A stretch of DNA of 64,000 nucleotides from Larus michahellis (GCF_964199755.1 NC_133896.1:71396642-71460641); one strand, 5' to 3'; counted from the first letter of the stretch, positions 13,060 through 25,500 are shown. A program made the numbers and translations. The notes: a model not told the origin generated them from the letters alone.

Positions 13060-13606
13060 TTTTAATTTCCTGCAGGAACGCGCGTCTTCACAGACCCGAT
13101 GAGCGACTCCCGGAGGCGGCGGTCGTTGGGGCCGCTGGGACTCGGGGTGCCCGCCGGCAGCCCCGGGCGGAACCCACCCTCTCGACACCCCCCACCCCCC
13201 GGCCAGAACCGCCGGACTCATCCCCCCCTGTCCCCTGCGGGATGAAACCGCCTCAGCCCCCCCCAGCTCCTCGGACCGCTACGGGACCGTTCCCGCCCGC
13301 GCCGTCCCGCCCAGGCCCCCTCCTTCCAACCGTTGCCCGCCGGGGCCTCCGCACTGCCGTCCCCGGCTGCGGCCCGCCCTTCCCCACCCGTCGGTGGGCC
13401 CCTCACCGCCCTTCGGGCAGCCCTCCGCCCCCGCCCAGGGCCGAGCTGTCCGGCGCCCCCCGCCCCCCAACGCCGCGCCCCCGGCCACCGGCGGGGCCTC
13501 CCTCCCCCGCCCGCCGGAACCCGCCCCCGCCCCGCCCCAACGGCCGCGCCGGGCGCGCTCCCGCGGGCGGCCAGCCAGGGGCGCCGCGCGCGCCCCCGCG
13601 GCGGGA

Positions 13607-13647
13607 GGGGCGGGGCGGGCCCGCGCGGGGCGGGGCGAGGCGGGGCG
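13607..13647. promoter_or_regulatory. Cluster of GC boxes (Sp/KLF-type sites)
   Basis: Four or more overlapping GGGGCGG motifs occur within about 40 bases, roughly 170-210 bases upstream of the PLEKHA5 start codon. Sp1/KLF proteins are known to bind this motif in CpG-island promoters. Binding here is inferred. Confidence 0.6.
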
Positions 13648-13736
13648 CTGCGCCCCCTCCCCCTCGCGCTGCGCCCTCCCCCTCCCCAAGGTGTTGGCGG
13701 CGGCGGCGGGGACGCGCTCGCTCGCGCCCGCGCCGT

Positions 13737-13786
13737 CCCCCCCTTCCCCCCCCCCCCTCCCTCCCCGCTCCCCTCGGCTCTCCCCG
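13737..13786 (+). repeat. C-rich polypyrimidine tract in the 5' leader or core promoter
   Basis: About 50 bases are nearly all C with a few T, including runs of seven and twelve or more C, ending some 30 bases before the start codon. If transcribed, it would form a pyrimidine-rich 5' UTR. Confidence 0.85.
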
Positions 13787-13815
13787 GCTGCGCTGGTAGC
13801 GGCGGCGGCTCGGCC

Positions 13816-13913
13816 ATGGCGGCCCCGGCGGAGCTGAGCGCGGAGCGGCTGCGGGCGCTGCCCGGCAGCTGGAGTTACGGGATCAGCCAGGGCGGCCGCG
13901 TCTTCTTCATCAA
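13816..13913 (+). CDS. PLEKHA5: PLEKHA5 coding exon 1 (start of WW domain 1)
   Basis: The exon encodes the N-terminus and the first half of WW domain 1. PLEKHA5 is a cytoplasmic adaptor-type protein with two N-terminal WW domains, a phosphoinositide-binding PH domain and a C-terminal coiled coil. Visible landmarks are the first WW tryptophan (W19, in SWSYGI) and the strand GGRVFFIN (residues 26-33). The ATG has G at -3 and G at +4, a good Kozak context, and its product aligns with the family N-terminus, which is why I chose it. The donor reads CAA|GTGAGT, so the last codon is split: AA plus C from exon 2 gives Asn33. Read without splicing, the frame stops at once (TGA at 13915). EEAKSTTWLHP in exon 2 and EEAYTFEGARYY in exon 3 fit PLEKHA5 better than PLEKHA7, as I recall those proteins. 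The residues before W19 differ from the mammalian protein I recall. The frame is also open upstream to an ATG at 13333. Confidence 0.93.
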
Positions 13914-14049
13914 GTGAGTGGGGGGCCGGCGAGGAGGAGAGCGGGGCTGGGCTGGGCGGGGGGCCGGGAGGGGCGGGCAGGGGGGGGAAGGCGGCGGCGG
14001 CGGGGCTGCGCCTGCCTGACTGACTCGGTCCGTGTGTCCGTCCCCGCAG
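13914..14049 (+). other. PLEKHA5: PLEKHA5 intron 1 (136 bp, G-rich)
   Basis: This very short GT-AG intron lies within the CpG island. Its first 80 or so bases on the coding strand are dense in runs of three to eight G. It contains no other feature. Confidence 0.9.
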
Positions 14050-14126
14050 CGAGGAGGCGAAGAGCACGACCTGGCTGCACCCGCTCACCGGAGAGGCCGT
14101 GATCACCGGGCACCGCCGCAGCGCAG
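14050..14126 (+). CDS. PLEKHA5: PLEKHA5 coding exon 2 (end of WW domain 1)
   Basis: The 77-base exon follows a 136-bp intron. The acceptor is CCCCGCAG at 14042-14049; the donor is GCAG|GTAGGA at 14126/14127. Its first base completes Asn33, followed by EEAKSTTWLHPLTGEAVITG (residues 34-53) and then HRRSA (54-58). W41 is the second WW tryptophan and P44 the conserved proline, so WW domain 1 is complete across exons 1 and 2. The exon ends on the first base (G) of the codon for Asp59. It lies inside the CpG island and is GC-rich, unlike exon 3. Confidence 0.94.
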
Positions 14127-17100
14127 GTAGGACCCCCGGACGAGGGGCGGTGGGGGCCCCCCCGGCCCTTCCCCGGCACGGCCGCCCCCGCCCGGCCAGC
14201 GCCGCCGTCCTCCGGCTCCCCGGGGTCTCGCCGAACCCGCCGCCCCCCGCCTGCCCCAGCCCCGGGGCGGGCTCAGCCCCGCGACCCCTTCCCGCTCCCA
14301 CCGCTCCCCGCGGGCGAGGGCAGCGCCTCCGGCTTCGCCCCGCTGCCCCCGAGCCCCCCGGGCCTGGAAACCACCCGGGTGCCGCCGCCGCCGCCCGAGA
14401 GAACTCCTCACGCCGCGCTTCCCGCGCCCCCCTCACTTCTCGCAGTTGCTCGCCCCCGGGGTGAGCAGGAATGACATTAGGGTGCAGCCTTTGCGCGTCC
14501 AGCTTGCCATCAGCGTGCTCCGCGTCTCCTTCTTAAGACGCTTTCCTTTGCACCCGTGCTCTCCCTCCGTGTCCGTGTAATTTCTCTTTTCCTCGCTTTC
14601 TTTCTGTTGCCTTGCATCACCCTTATAATATTGTACAGTTCCCATTAGAGACTGCCTTATTTCTCTCGTGCTTCTTGCAGGCTGCCCCGGTTATGCTCAC
14701 CTGCATAGCATCCTTTCCCAGTTCAGCATTAAACCAACTGGTCTTATTTCTGTTTCCAGCAGTACCTAGATATAACCATGATAGGTATACTGGAAATGTA
14801 GAGGCTGGTTCCACTAAACGTAGTCACCTAGAAACCCTTTTCCTCCCTTTACTTCCATCTAGGCTGAGAGTGTGGGTGGTTTCTAAGTGACTGAAAGAGG
14901 TGGAATAGGTAGGAGGAAAAGGGACTGAAACATGAGGAATAACTTGCAGGGAGGAGGGTGGAATCGGTCTTCTTTGCTACCGCTGTTTGTTCCACTCTGG
15001 AGAAGTAGCAGCAGGAGGTGCTGGAGGAGGAGGAGGATTTACAGCAGACACTCTGGAGACCCGGAGCCAAACTCCGACTGCTGGAATTGCACACAGGCTG
15101 CATATGCCACTGGGAGGTGGTGGAGTATAGTAATAAGAGCAGTTGTTTTTATGTATGTAATCACTTGGATAATCGCAGGAAAATCTGCAAGTGAATTGGA
15201 CTATATCAGATTATTTGCTTTTTATGTTTAGTTAATACTTACACATTAAGAAATCAGAAGCAGCCTTTTCGAAGACTGTGGGCAGCCTTTCTGTTTTTTT
15301 TTTTTGTGGGTTTTTTTTGAGTTGGGAATAGTTTAAAAAGCACAGTTTTCTGGCTATTAAAACTCCGGCGGTTTGATCTGCAATGAAGGGCTGTTGTTTG
15401 TAAGAAGTCATTTAATGCCGGGAAATAGAACTACTGATTGCTATCAGGCTCCTCTTTTCCCTGCTTTCAGTACTCAGATTAATTGAGGAACTGGCCTTCA
15501 TCTACAGCAGTATGCACGGGGGCTGATGTATGTGAAGTGCTTTGCTTGTTGGACACTAATATTAGCTGAGTATTAATTCCTTTTTTAAACTATCACCAGT
15601 GTCTCTGACTGATGGTGATTTCCCAGAAATTTGCTAAGTGTCTCATTTGTTTCTGCCGTTAAGTGCCTTCTAAAGGAAATGCAGTTTGCCTTTGAGTATC
15701 TGGAGTATTGTATGTAGTGTAGCAGAGTTGTTATCAGGTAAATTAAACTTGTTTCTGAACATAAGAGCGAGGCACAACCTTGGATATGCTGACCATGACT
15801 TGTCAATCAGATACTGAAGTGTCTGCAAAACAGACCTCTTTCTGTAGTTTTCCTCATTCATGTGTACGTTAATGAATCTCTTCATACATAGATGTAATCA
15901 AAGAGATTAATTCTGGGTTTTATATCTTGTTTTTCCCTGACCATTGTTTTGGAACCTAGTCAAAATATGTTCAAAATATGTCTTCTCTTAAGAAACATTT
16001 TTTGAGCAAATATTATTCTAAAGCTCCTCATTAAATAATATGGTGAGATATTTACTAGAGAAAGCGGAAAGCTTTGCCTTCCATTAGGAATTGAAGTGCT
16101 TTTTATTCCTTGAGATATTCAGCACTGGAAAGGTATTTTTTGCAAAGTTCTTCTAGCAGCCATAAATACTTCTGCTAGAGAGACTTCCTGTTTTCTGTCC
16201 TTTGCCCTGTGCTGTTATCGAAAGACACCTTGGTTTTTCTTTTAGAGAAGACAGGAGTAAAGAAAAAAGCCAGCCAGAGCAAATAAGTAAACTGGGGAAA
16301 AAAATAATCACATGATCTGGATATTTTTTTTCTTTTAATTAGGAAATGCATTCTTGCTTTTAGAATTCAGTGAGCGTATCCTACATATCAGTTATTGTTT
16401 TTATTAACTGGGGCAAACTTTTAAAGGTAATGATGTATCTAGAGTTGCGTGGAGGTGCCCAGCATTTTCAGAGCTTCCATTACAACAGGAAGCTGTTATT
16501 GGTGGAAAAAAAAAATTGACCATTAGTGGTGGGGTTTTTTTTATATGTGGACTCCTGACTCTCTTAAGAATGATAACAGAGAAGGAAAAGATGTACCCAC
16601 TTCCTCCACTAGATTTGCATTGAAAATTATTTTCACGTAAAATCGAATAGAGTTGTAAACACTGCAGGAGCACTTGTTAGTCACAACAGTGGTGGAATTA
16701 TGCTAATATAATGCTAATACTCTTGTGGTGTAGTTGATATCATGCATGTTAAGATACTTGTGACTTGCATGTAACGCAAACTCAGTAAGCTGATTTTTGT
16801 TTAGATTTTTTTCCTGTCAGGTAGTTTGATGCTAGTGAAGCTCAAGGCAGAAAGATCTGGCAATGACCGTGAGTTCTAGGTCCTGGTCAAAGGAAGGAAC
16901 ATTTTTAAATAAGGGTACACTTAAACCCTTATTGTTATTATTTGAAAATGAGAAATCCAAATCAGATTTTCGTGCATGTAGCTTCACATTACAAATTTTA
17001 AACTGAGACAGTATTGTGAGCCAGTTCTAAAATATTTATTTGTAGACTAAAGCTTTCAATCCGTGGAATGAGACACACAATAGTTTAACTACCTTAGTTT

Positions 17101-17170
17101 TAGGGAGTAGACCAGTATGGCTAGCATCGTTTCAAAAGTTAATTGGAATGTTTTGCTACTTGTTTTGCAG
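14127..17170 (+). other. PLEKHA5: PLEKHA5 intron 2 (3.0 kb)
   Basis: GT-AG intron. The first 330 bases are the tail of the CpG island; the rest is AT-rich, with T runs near 15293-15320. No repeat family, RNA gene or conserved coding frame was recognised. Open frames inside it are short and lack family resemblance. Confidence 0.85.
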
Positions 17171-17228
17171 ACTTACCCACAGGTTGGGAGGAAGCTTATA
17201 CTTTTGAAGGTGCAAGATATTATGTAAA
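17171..17228 (+). CDS. PLEKHA5: PLEKHA5 coding exon 3 (start of WW domain 2)
   Basis: The 58-base exon follows a clean acceptor (TGTTTTGCAG, 17161-17170) and ends at AA|GTAAGT (17228/17229). The codon split from exon 2 gives Asp59, followed by LPTGWEEAYTFEGARYYV (60-77), with Asn78 split over the next junction. W64 is the first tryptophan of WW domain 2. In family members the second half reads HNERKV..., with cysteine in place of the usual second tryptophan; that exon was not found here. The junction phase requires the next exon to begin with C or T to finish Asn78. Translation agrees closely with vertebrate PLEKHA5 as I know it (Val77 in place of Ile). Confidence 0.95.
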
Positions 17229-19231
17229 GTAAGTTGAATGTTTATCTGTCACAATACTATAATTTTCAATTAGTTTGTCTAAATGTTGCTGTAATCTTGA
17301 GTGTATTCCAAAATGAATTTAAATGTTATGCTGTAAATCTAAAAGGAGTATTCAAGCTTGTCATAGTGTATGTAGTCCTCTGTTTACTGAATTCTGCCCG
17401 GCTAAAACAATTTCTTGAGTTTTTGTGTTAATACTTTTAATTAAAGCTGCTTAAGGATTCAGATTCAAATGAAACTTCTGCTGTGACTGACAGTCTAGCA
17501 ACAAATGTCCTTTCAAGTCGAGAATACCTTGAGTTTGTCTGTTTGACACTTATGTGTATACACTGTCGTGCCAGAAATGCTTTCAGAGTGGCAAGATCTT
17601 ACTTTGTCACTGGGAGAAGAGTCTTGATTCAGCCCTGTTCCCTAGTAATTATGTTGTTTAAAGCCACTTTGAATGTTTAGTGGGGCTGTTTTCTTTGCAG
17701 ACCTCCTGTTTCTGCTCCTAGCATTGATCCTTGTTACTTTTTTTATTAGTGTTTTAGTATGTTTTGAGAAGCGTGTCCACTGTGGTAGACTTGCTGTATT
17801 GTCTTTTTGAATGAGAGGCATGGAAATAGATCTCTTCTGTAGAAGTCCAGAGGTTGTGTAGATCAGATGTGTACAAACTTCTTATAACTTTTCCTCTCCA
17901 GACAGTCAGACCGTCCTTATCTGAAAAATGTTAAAGTGGCACCTTTGTATATTTGTCCAGTTAATACGCTTGTTTTTCTGTGATTTAGCAATTTTCAGGT
18001 TTTTCTCGATTAATTTGGGAGTTTTTACTCACTGTGCTGTGTGTTTGGTTTACCATCTTTAAATGAATAGAGTCATCAGTGGTATAACTTGTATGAGTGA
18101 AGGTTACTAATAGTTACAGAGATCATAGGCTGCAGGTGGATTTTTTTTGTGTCTTAGTGTTGAGCAAAAGGTAGCTGCTCTGTGTAAATTGCATTGTGGT
18201 TGTTGTGAGATGGGTGTTACGTATCTGTTGCAGGGTTTATATTATATAGGAACATGTTTGATTTGATCCTAAGCAAAATAAAAAATATTTACTGAAGGGT
18301 AATGCTCGAAAAATCTGGTCAGACCTGGTGCTGGGCTCTCTAGAAAGGATATTCTTATTAATAGGTGACATGTTAGTTTTACTGTTCTATTCTGCCTTCT
18401 TGTCATTTATGTTATGCTAGTGTTGTATAGCAATTGACAAGAACTACACCAGACTGAGGACAGGAATGTACTAAGGATGTCACCTCCAGTGTTCTGTTCA
18501 GATTATTAAATGAAGATGAGTGAAAATTCAAGAAAGCTGGTTTTGTGTGTGCATATAATATTAAAAGAAATTCTTCTATGCTTTCAGATGGAACTTGTTC
18601 TCATAGAGTAAGCCTATGAACAAAGTGTTAGCTATAGTAACTGGAAAATAGCAACTGGAGTTTTCTTGGAATAAAAAAAAGCGTGTGGACAGGTAATGTA
18701 GAGTGACTGATGCGCTTATGCACAAACTTACCAAGTGGCAGGTTGTTTGTATACTCTTGTGTTATAAGATCTTGTGTTCAAGGTGTTATCATAACTGTTA
18801 GAATGTACATTAAGCTGATTGTTTTGCTGATACTCAATGCTAAATAGCTCTGTTGATACTTAAAAGTTGTGCTGCATCTTTGAAAACATGTTGCACAAAC
18901 AACACTTCTCTGTGACTTGATAGGTGTAGGAGGATAGCAGGGGTAGTGCTGTCAAGCCTGCTGAAAGGTTCACATGGTACAACCAGTTTGGCATCCTTAG
19001 TTAAATACTAAGTGTTTGTTGTGTAGCCTCTCAGGCTGAATTTAAACTTCTGCCCAATGACAGCTTCTCCTTTTAAAGCTGTCTCGCATTCAGCCCTACC
19101 AGTGCTAGAGGCGATGTGAGAGCTAACATAGGCAGGGTGACAACATTGTAATCGCTATCTTGTAATCCTCGGCAGTGTAACTCCGGATGATGTGTTGATT
19201 ATAATAATTCTAGTTGTCTGACTCTAAACTT

Positions 19232-19260
19232 CTGTTTCCCACTTCATGAGTGGGAAACAG
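19232..19260. repeat. Perfect 12-bp inverted repeat, 5-nt loop
   Basis: CTGTTTCCCACT (19232-19243) and AGTGGGAAACAG (19249-19260) are exact reverse complements around TCATG. A short hairpin could form in the intron transcript. Confidence 0.85.
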
Positions 19261-20022
19261 GCCAGGTTGTTGTGACCTTGTGCTATACAGGCACCCCCAC
19301 ACGTGGATTTTTAACTGCAACCTGCTTGTTTGAATGTTCCAATTCACCAAATATTAATGTCTATTATGTTCATTACAGCATAACAAAACTATGTTAAAAC
19401 TAAAAATGTTGAAAACTTGTTCGTGGACAGGTCTGAAATGTATGTTGTTTTTATGTTCTGGTGTGAGTTACAAGGGAGTGAATGTTAATGGCAGGCTATT
19501 GATGCATTCAGCCATGTGAAACTTGGCTGTTGGATTTCTGTAACATGTCCAATAAGAGAGTTAGACAAGAAGGATAGTCAAGTTTCCTGATCACATAAAT
19601 TATTTCACCTCACTTCTGAGGCACAGCTTCAAATATGTGGGTTGAATAAAAATATTTAACAACCTTGCTTTATGGTAAGATCTTATGCTAGACTGTGTTT
19701 GAAAATAAAAACCTTTTGAAAATTATTCTTATGGTTCTTTAATAATAGGTCTTGGCTGTTCCAAGTGGGCGTGTCGCTGAATCTATTACTGTGCTTTTTC
19801 TGGCTTTGATGTAGTAAACACTGTATAATCAAATTGGGATAATGTCGAGGAGATAATCGTCAGCTAAATCTTAACATTCCTTGGACTGGCATTTCAAACT
19901 AATGACTCAGGATACAGACTGCATTGAAATGTGATTATTTTTAAAGGACACTATTTTTCTTGGGATGTTTACATTCGTTTTCAGAATAAGTAAATACCAA
20001 ATGGTGACTATTTCACATACTC

Positions 20023-20040
20023 TTTTTTTTTTTTTTTTTT
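20023..20040 (+). repeat. Poly(T) run of 18
   Basis: A homopolymer of 18 T in intron 3, with no adjoining LINE or SINE body recognised. Probably a simple A/T slippage tract. Confidence 0.9.
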
Positions 20041-22239
20041 CTGATGACATTGGGTTTGTTCTAGCTTTAAGAAGATATTCTGAAACAGGGAAAGGTAAGG
20101 AGTTGTTTCCATTGCATAAGGTGGTTTTGGTTTTATATAGGGTTGTGTTAGTAAGTTGATGCTAGCTAGGACTTGGACTTTTTTTTGTGGTCTTTGGATT
20201 AGTAGAATTCTGATACTTGTAATGACAGAATCCTTCCCCCACATCCTCCCCATCCCTTGTGAATGCAAATGACAAAAGGTGTTGTTTGTTATTTGGAGTA
20301 AAAAAATATGTAATGCCATAATGTATTGTATATGTTCCTATGAGATGTGGTTGGTTACATTGTTAGTGTTTCCTTTCTTTAGTAGGGAGAAATTCTGATT
20401 TTGTTTACTTAATGTTGAAAATATGCACAGATAGCCCTTCCTCGTCACCTGATGGGAACTCTGTCAGTAGACTTTTCTGAAACAATGCTTGGTTTGGGTG
20501 TAGTATTTATTTATGCAATAACTAAACTTTACCTAGAATATAGGGCTGTATGTATAATCGATGCATTTAAATGTAACCTTTAATTAGTTCATTGTCAGTT
20601 AACTATTGAATCTTCTGTATTATGACGTAAAACAAGATATGGGAAAACTCCTCAGTTTGAAAATGCTGAAGAATTTGAGATTTTCTTTTGTTCTGCTTAG
20701 AATACTTCACTGGACTAGTTACTTACGCTTTGTGAGCTCATTGAACTCTGGGAAGTTAAGGGCTTTATCCCCAAAACAGATTTAAGCTGGATAGTATATG
20801 GGAAGCTTAAGTTACCTACCTTATTTTTAAGTGCATGAGAAAATGGATCTGTGTGGCAATCTCAGTATGATACTGGGAGACATACTTGGTCATGGGCTTC
20901 AGACTCTTCACCTGTTCTAATCAATAAGAATTTTCGACTTGATGTTTTTGGTACCTTGTGATGACTACATAGTCATTTGGCACTAAGGTACTGGTTTTGA
21001 GTGCTATAAAATTACGTAAATATGTCTTTCTCCATGTGTGTCTATTTATTCATATGTCTATGCTTAAGAAACAGTTATTGCTGGTTAAAACCACCTGATT
21101 ATCCCAACACAGGCATTTGCTTACTTTTCTTGCCTTTTTTCCTTTTTCATTTCAGTAGTTCTGAACGTACTTACAATTTTCTATTGATTTTTTTTTTTAA
21201 AAGGCTTATATTATTTAGGTTATTCATTTACCAAATAAAGTTGTTTTAAAAATCAATCCAAGGATGGTATTTGAGCAATTTTGCGTCAGTCTAACTAGTT
21301 TGGCTTCTACAGAAGTACTCTTCAGTAAATAAGCTGTTTGGGTGTTAGAATTTGGTATGTCTTTAACTCTGCCGTAGGACTAATGCTTTTTGGGCAGCTG
21401 ACTGAAAAAGTTCTTAAAAACTTAAAGTTTTATTTTTAGGGTTTTGTGTTGAAGTTTACCTCTTTCTATATTTATCAGAACAATTTTTGCCTATAGGCGT
21501 TGGCAAACCCAGGGCAAAGGTGAGATGAATTCACTGTTACATCAAATAGAGGTTTTGTGTGCTTTTATAGAGACTTTTGTCAATACAGGTTTGCTTATTG
21601 TAGGCATGTAGCTTGAAAATTGGGAAGCTAAGAAAAATTTATTACATGATTAAAAGGGATAAGATCTTTTTCAGCTTCAAGTTTCTGTTGTTTACAAAAA
21701 TAAACCTGTGCTCGTTGAGAATTCAGCTTTTGTTTGAACCTAAGTCTTTTATGTGCATTCTAAAGATCCTCTCCCATTCAGCTGAGACTTTCTCCAGAAA
21801 AATCAAAGAACAGCTAGTCATGTTTGCAGAGAAGCCTTTTCTTGAAAGGAAAAAATGGAATTTGAAAAAAATAAGAACAGATCAGGCTGTTTTCCTCCAA
21901 CAGTAAGAATCACAGCATTCCTCCGAGAAATTTAGTTCTTTTCTTGTTACCTGTAACCTCTTATTTTACTAAAATTAAGGACAGAATGTAGTTTATTCTT
22001 GGCCTTCATTCGGGTTATTCTTACATGACAACGCCTCTAGGTTAAATAGTGGCATATGGCGAGATAGGTGAACTGGGACATAACGTTACAACAAACTAAC
22101 CTGTGCTTTTTACCTTTGTAGCAAGCAAAGCTGTTCAGAAAAGAACTCTTTAGGAATGCTTGCAAATTCATTATCTATTTTAACACTTCTTTATTCCACT
22201 GAAATATTTCAAGAACAAAAAATACTGCAATGCTGATGC

Positions 22240-22540
22240 TCTGCGTGGAGGTGGAAGGATTCTAGACATGGGAAGAAACAGGTGTGGGTCAGAGGAGGAG
22301 TGGTGGGACTGCATCCAAAAAGCAGACTGAGGAGGGGGGATGCGAGGGGAAGAAGATGGAGGTGGTGGTACCCAAGGAGAAGGTTAAAAGGTGGGAGTAG
22401 TTACAGAATGGGGAGGAGTGGAGACTAAACCAGGTGGAAGGAGAGGTGGCAGTGGGAAGTCAGTAAAAGGAGTAGGGGCAGGAGCTGATTTCCTAGGAGT
22501 GAACTTGATGGAATTTCTCCCAGAGGGAAGGGTGGCAAAA
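22240..22540 (+). repeat. G/A-rich low-complexity segment
   Basis: About 300 bases of purine-rich sequence with many GGAGG, GGTGG and GGGG clusters within an otherwise T-rich intron. It generates an open frame of 88 codons (22391-22657) rich in Gly and Val that I consider a composition artefact. Confidence 0.65.
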
Positions 22541-25500
22541 GTTCACCTTGTGAAAACATGTTGTCTGACTCGTGTGCAGGTCTGGCAGGGCCTATTACCC
22601 CTGGCTTACGAACCTGTTTCAAAGTTAGTCTGGCAGGTAGAAGAATATCAAATGTGAATGTCAGGAATTGCTGTGCTTATAAAGTCTCTTTTTGCCTGTG
22701 ACGTCTGTGGTTGATATTTTGAGCTGTCTCTTTCCTGAAGTGTGTTTCTAAATTGGGTAATACCTTGAATGCTTTAGTTTTACTAAGATAGACTTGAAAC
22801 CATGAGGGAACTTACTGATTTTTTCTTTTTTAAACCATTACCACGTTTTTAAACACTGTTAAGAATTAATGGATAATTATTTAAAAATTAAAAAAACCCA
22901 AACAACTGTATGTCAGTTATTATGTGAAATGTTGAAATCCATGAGAAAGACATTGAAGACACTCAAGCTTTCTGATGTCTGTTAACAAATTAGTAAGTTA
23001 ACTTCCCCAGTTTTGGATCCTTGGTTTTGGAAGTGGTAATGTTTCTTCCCTAACTTTGGCCTTAGTTGATAATGGGGTGAATAGTAGCACCTAAAACTAA
23101 TATATACTTTACGATGTTGTTACTATGAAGTGAATTGTTCTGTGGGCTTTCATTTTCAGTATCCACGATATGTGAAGGGTGGTGAAAAACAAAAATGATG
23201 ATTGGTCATAACTTTTTAAGTAGGTGGCTGCTTCATTATCTTATAAATATAGTGGTGCATTTTTTTCCCAACCCCTCACCCCTTTGGAAGAAAAGACAAC
23301 TGAACTGATGTGCACTCTAAGAATTATTTTGGGACCTGTACTAGTAGTTCCTCTTCCTGTTGTGTCAGGGTGTTGCACGGGTTCTTATTCTCTTCGCTGT
23401 CTTGGTACCCTTGTCCTGCAGTACCTGCAACTGAGGGACACTTCTGAAAATGCTCAAACTGGCAGGCAGGTACCTTGTGACTTTTTCCAACAGAGAAGTC
23501 TGCTTGGTGTAGCCACTATTTGATAGAACTTTTTACGGGTCCAATTTTTACCTGGTGCAAATTGTGTTTTGCTTTTGCTTAAAGGAATTGCACACACACT
23601 TTTTTTTCTGTGGTCTGCAAGTGTTTGGTTGTACTGGATCAAAACTAGCGTCTGTTGTGGTGCTACGCTAAGCCTGTTTTTCCGGCATATGTTTATGTTA
23701 TGCTGGCTCTTATTATAATGAATTACACTTTCATTAAACCTGAGATACACTTTGGTTGGCAGTTGAGAGCGATCTTCAGTACGCTTCTGTGTGCGCGTGA
23801 GAGAGGGAGAAAGCTCCTGTGAAGCTTGAGGCAAATGCTGGCTGGAAGCAAAGCTCTACAGCCCTGACTGCTGGGATTTCTGCCAACGTGGTGCCTGTAT
23901 GTGTGTGTTTTTCTGTGTTTCAGTAAGTAAATGCCTGAATTTAAACACTTCCCCCTTTTCTCTCCTTCCCTGCCTTCTTTCTTTTGTATGTGGAAGACAG
24001 CTGTTTCTCTCTGTTTACTTCATTTGCTCTTGCATTTGGTTGAAGGGGAGTGATGTTGGCGGGGAAGAAGTTGCGTCAGTAGCCACCTTCAGAAGCAGAA
24101 GTTTGGGAATGGGAACTTGATAGCGCAGATACTCCAGTAAACCCTTTGGGAAAGATTCCTACTTCCCAGTACTGGTAGGGAGGTCTGCTTAAATAGTTGG
24201 TTGTGAAGTTGCATCTTTCTGCTCCAGATCTATAAAACTTGAGTTGAATACTTGTTTGAAATCTGTGAAGTGGGGAAAAAAAGGCTTTCAGACAGCATTT
24301 TGAATGCCTGTGTGGCCTGCGATGGTCACAGAGCTTTATATAAACAATTAGAAAACACTTGCATATTCAGGAGGCTTCAGAAACTTAGTTCTTCATGGCT
24401 TTCTCCACAGTTACTTAGTAAGAACAATTATTTGTTAGGAAAGGTACAGTGACAAGCATCTTATCCTTTAAAATTAGCTTCCTGTTTTTTTTCTTCCAGA
24501 ATCTATTACAAATCATGTTTAGTAGAAACAAATACTTAAAGAACTAATTTTGTGCATTATTAACTGGAAACATTTCAGTGTGTCAGTCCAGGTAGGAGGT
24601 GTACTAGTAAGCAAAGGTGTTTGAAAGGAAAATACCCAGTGAAAATTTGATTTTAAAATGCCATCTTTGCCATCTTCAATTACAGTATTTCATGGAAACT
24701 TGTATACTCTTTACTACTCACCAAGTAAGTAGGACTACTGAAACGGTATAAATCCTGCAAAAAATACAGCAGTTGATGCTTTTATTTGAGTGGTACTACT
24801 AGCAAAATTTTGTCACTTTATATTTTATTAGTTCTCTAATTTTGTGTCAAATAATACAGATTAGGCAGCTGGTCACTGATATCTAACATTTATCATTCTT
24901 GAGAATATCTTTTGGGATGCGTAAAAACAGGTGAGGTATCTTTTGAAGTTTTTCAATGAACCTGGTTTTTAAGAAGGACGAAAAGCTTACTTCAAAATGA
25001 AATGTTGTAAGCAACAAGAGTAAACAAGTCGTGCTCCCAAGTACCTATGGTGAAGAAAAAAACCTTTTAACAGGTTGAAGAGGATAGCTTGGTTTCTTGA
25101 TGCAGAGAATAAAGCTGGCCAAGACTGTTGGGCATTTGGTTGGTTGGTTGTTTTTCTATGTTGGCCACACCATTTTGTAAGGCTACTTTCTTTTGTATTT
25201 TTCCATGTACAAAAAAAAAAAATCCTCTGGATAAATTTAAAACTTCTTGGTTGAACTCTTTGATAAAGTTTGATACAAAAGATTGAAAAAGAAAATTACA
25301 AAAATATGTGCTTGAGCAAACAATGTCATAACATCAAATATTTATTTTGACAATTAAATTTAATCAGAATAATGATGCAAGTTAATCCTCATTAGAAATT
25401 CATATAATCTGTTCTGATCTTAAATCTCTTTTATGGTACAATCTCTATCATCTATGCTTGATGTGGGTATCAGTTGCGTGCCTGATCTGAAACACTGAGA

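Larger units (their letters stand above)
13060..14460 (+). promoter_or_regulatory. PLEKHA5: CpG-island promoter of PLEKHA5
   Basis: A block of about 1.4 kb is very rich in G, C and CpG, flanked on both sides by AT-rich DNA with few CpGs. It contains clustered GC boxes (GGGCGG type) at about 13607-13647, then a GGC-rich stretch near 13696, a long C-rich tract at about 13737-13786, and the start codon at 13816. It covers coding exons 1 and 2. No TATA box is evident, which fits a broad, dispersed start region of the CpG-island class. The transcription start cannot be fixed by eye; between the GC boxes and 13800 is the likely zone. Whether the island also drives a divergent transcript on the minus strand cannot be told from sequence. 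Confidence 0.9.

Noticed and set aside
13279..14436. A 385-codon minus-strand open frame, with other long frames on both strands (12945-13799, 13218-13817, 13394-13837)
   Set aside because: They lie in the CpG island where stop codons are rare. Their products are Pro/Ala/Arg/Gly-rich with no domain, and they overlap the PLEKHA5 exons and promoter. Composition artefact.
22391..22657. An 88-codon plus-strand frame rich in Gly and Val
   Set aside because: It arises from a purine-rich low-complexity segment.
23454..23834. A 126-codon minus-strand frame
   Set aside because: No recognisable domain, no splice context, and AT-rich intron background. A frame of this length is expected occasionally by chance in 47 kb.
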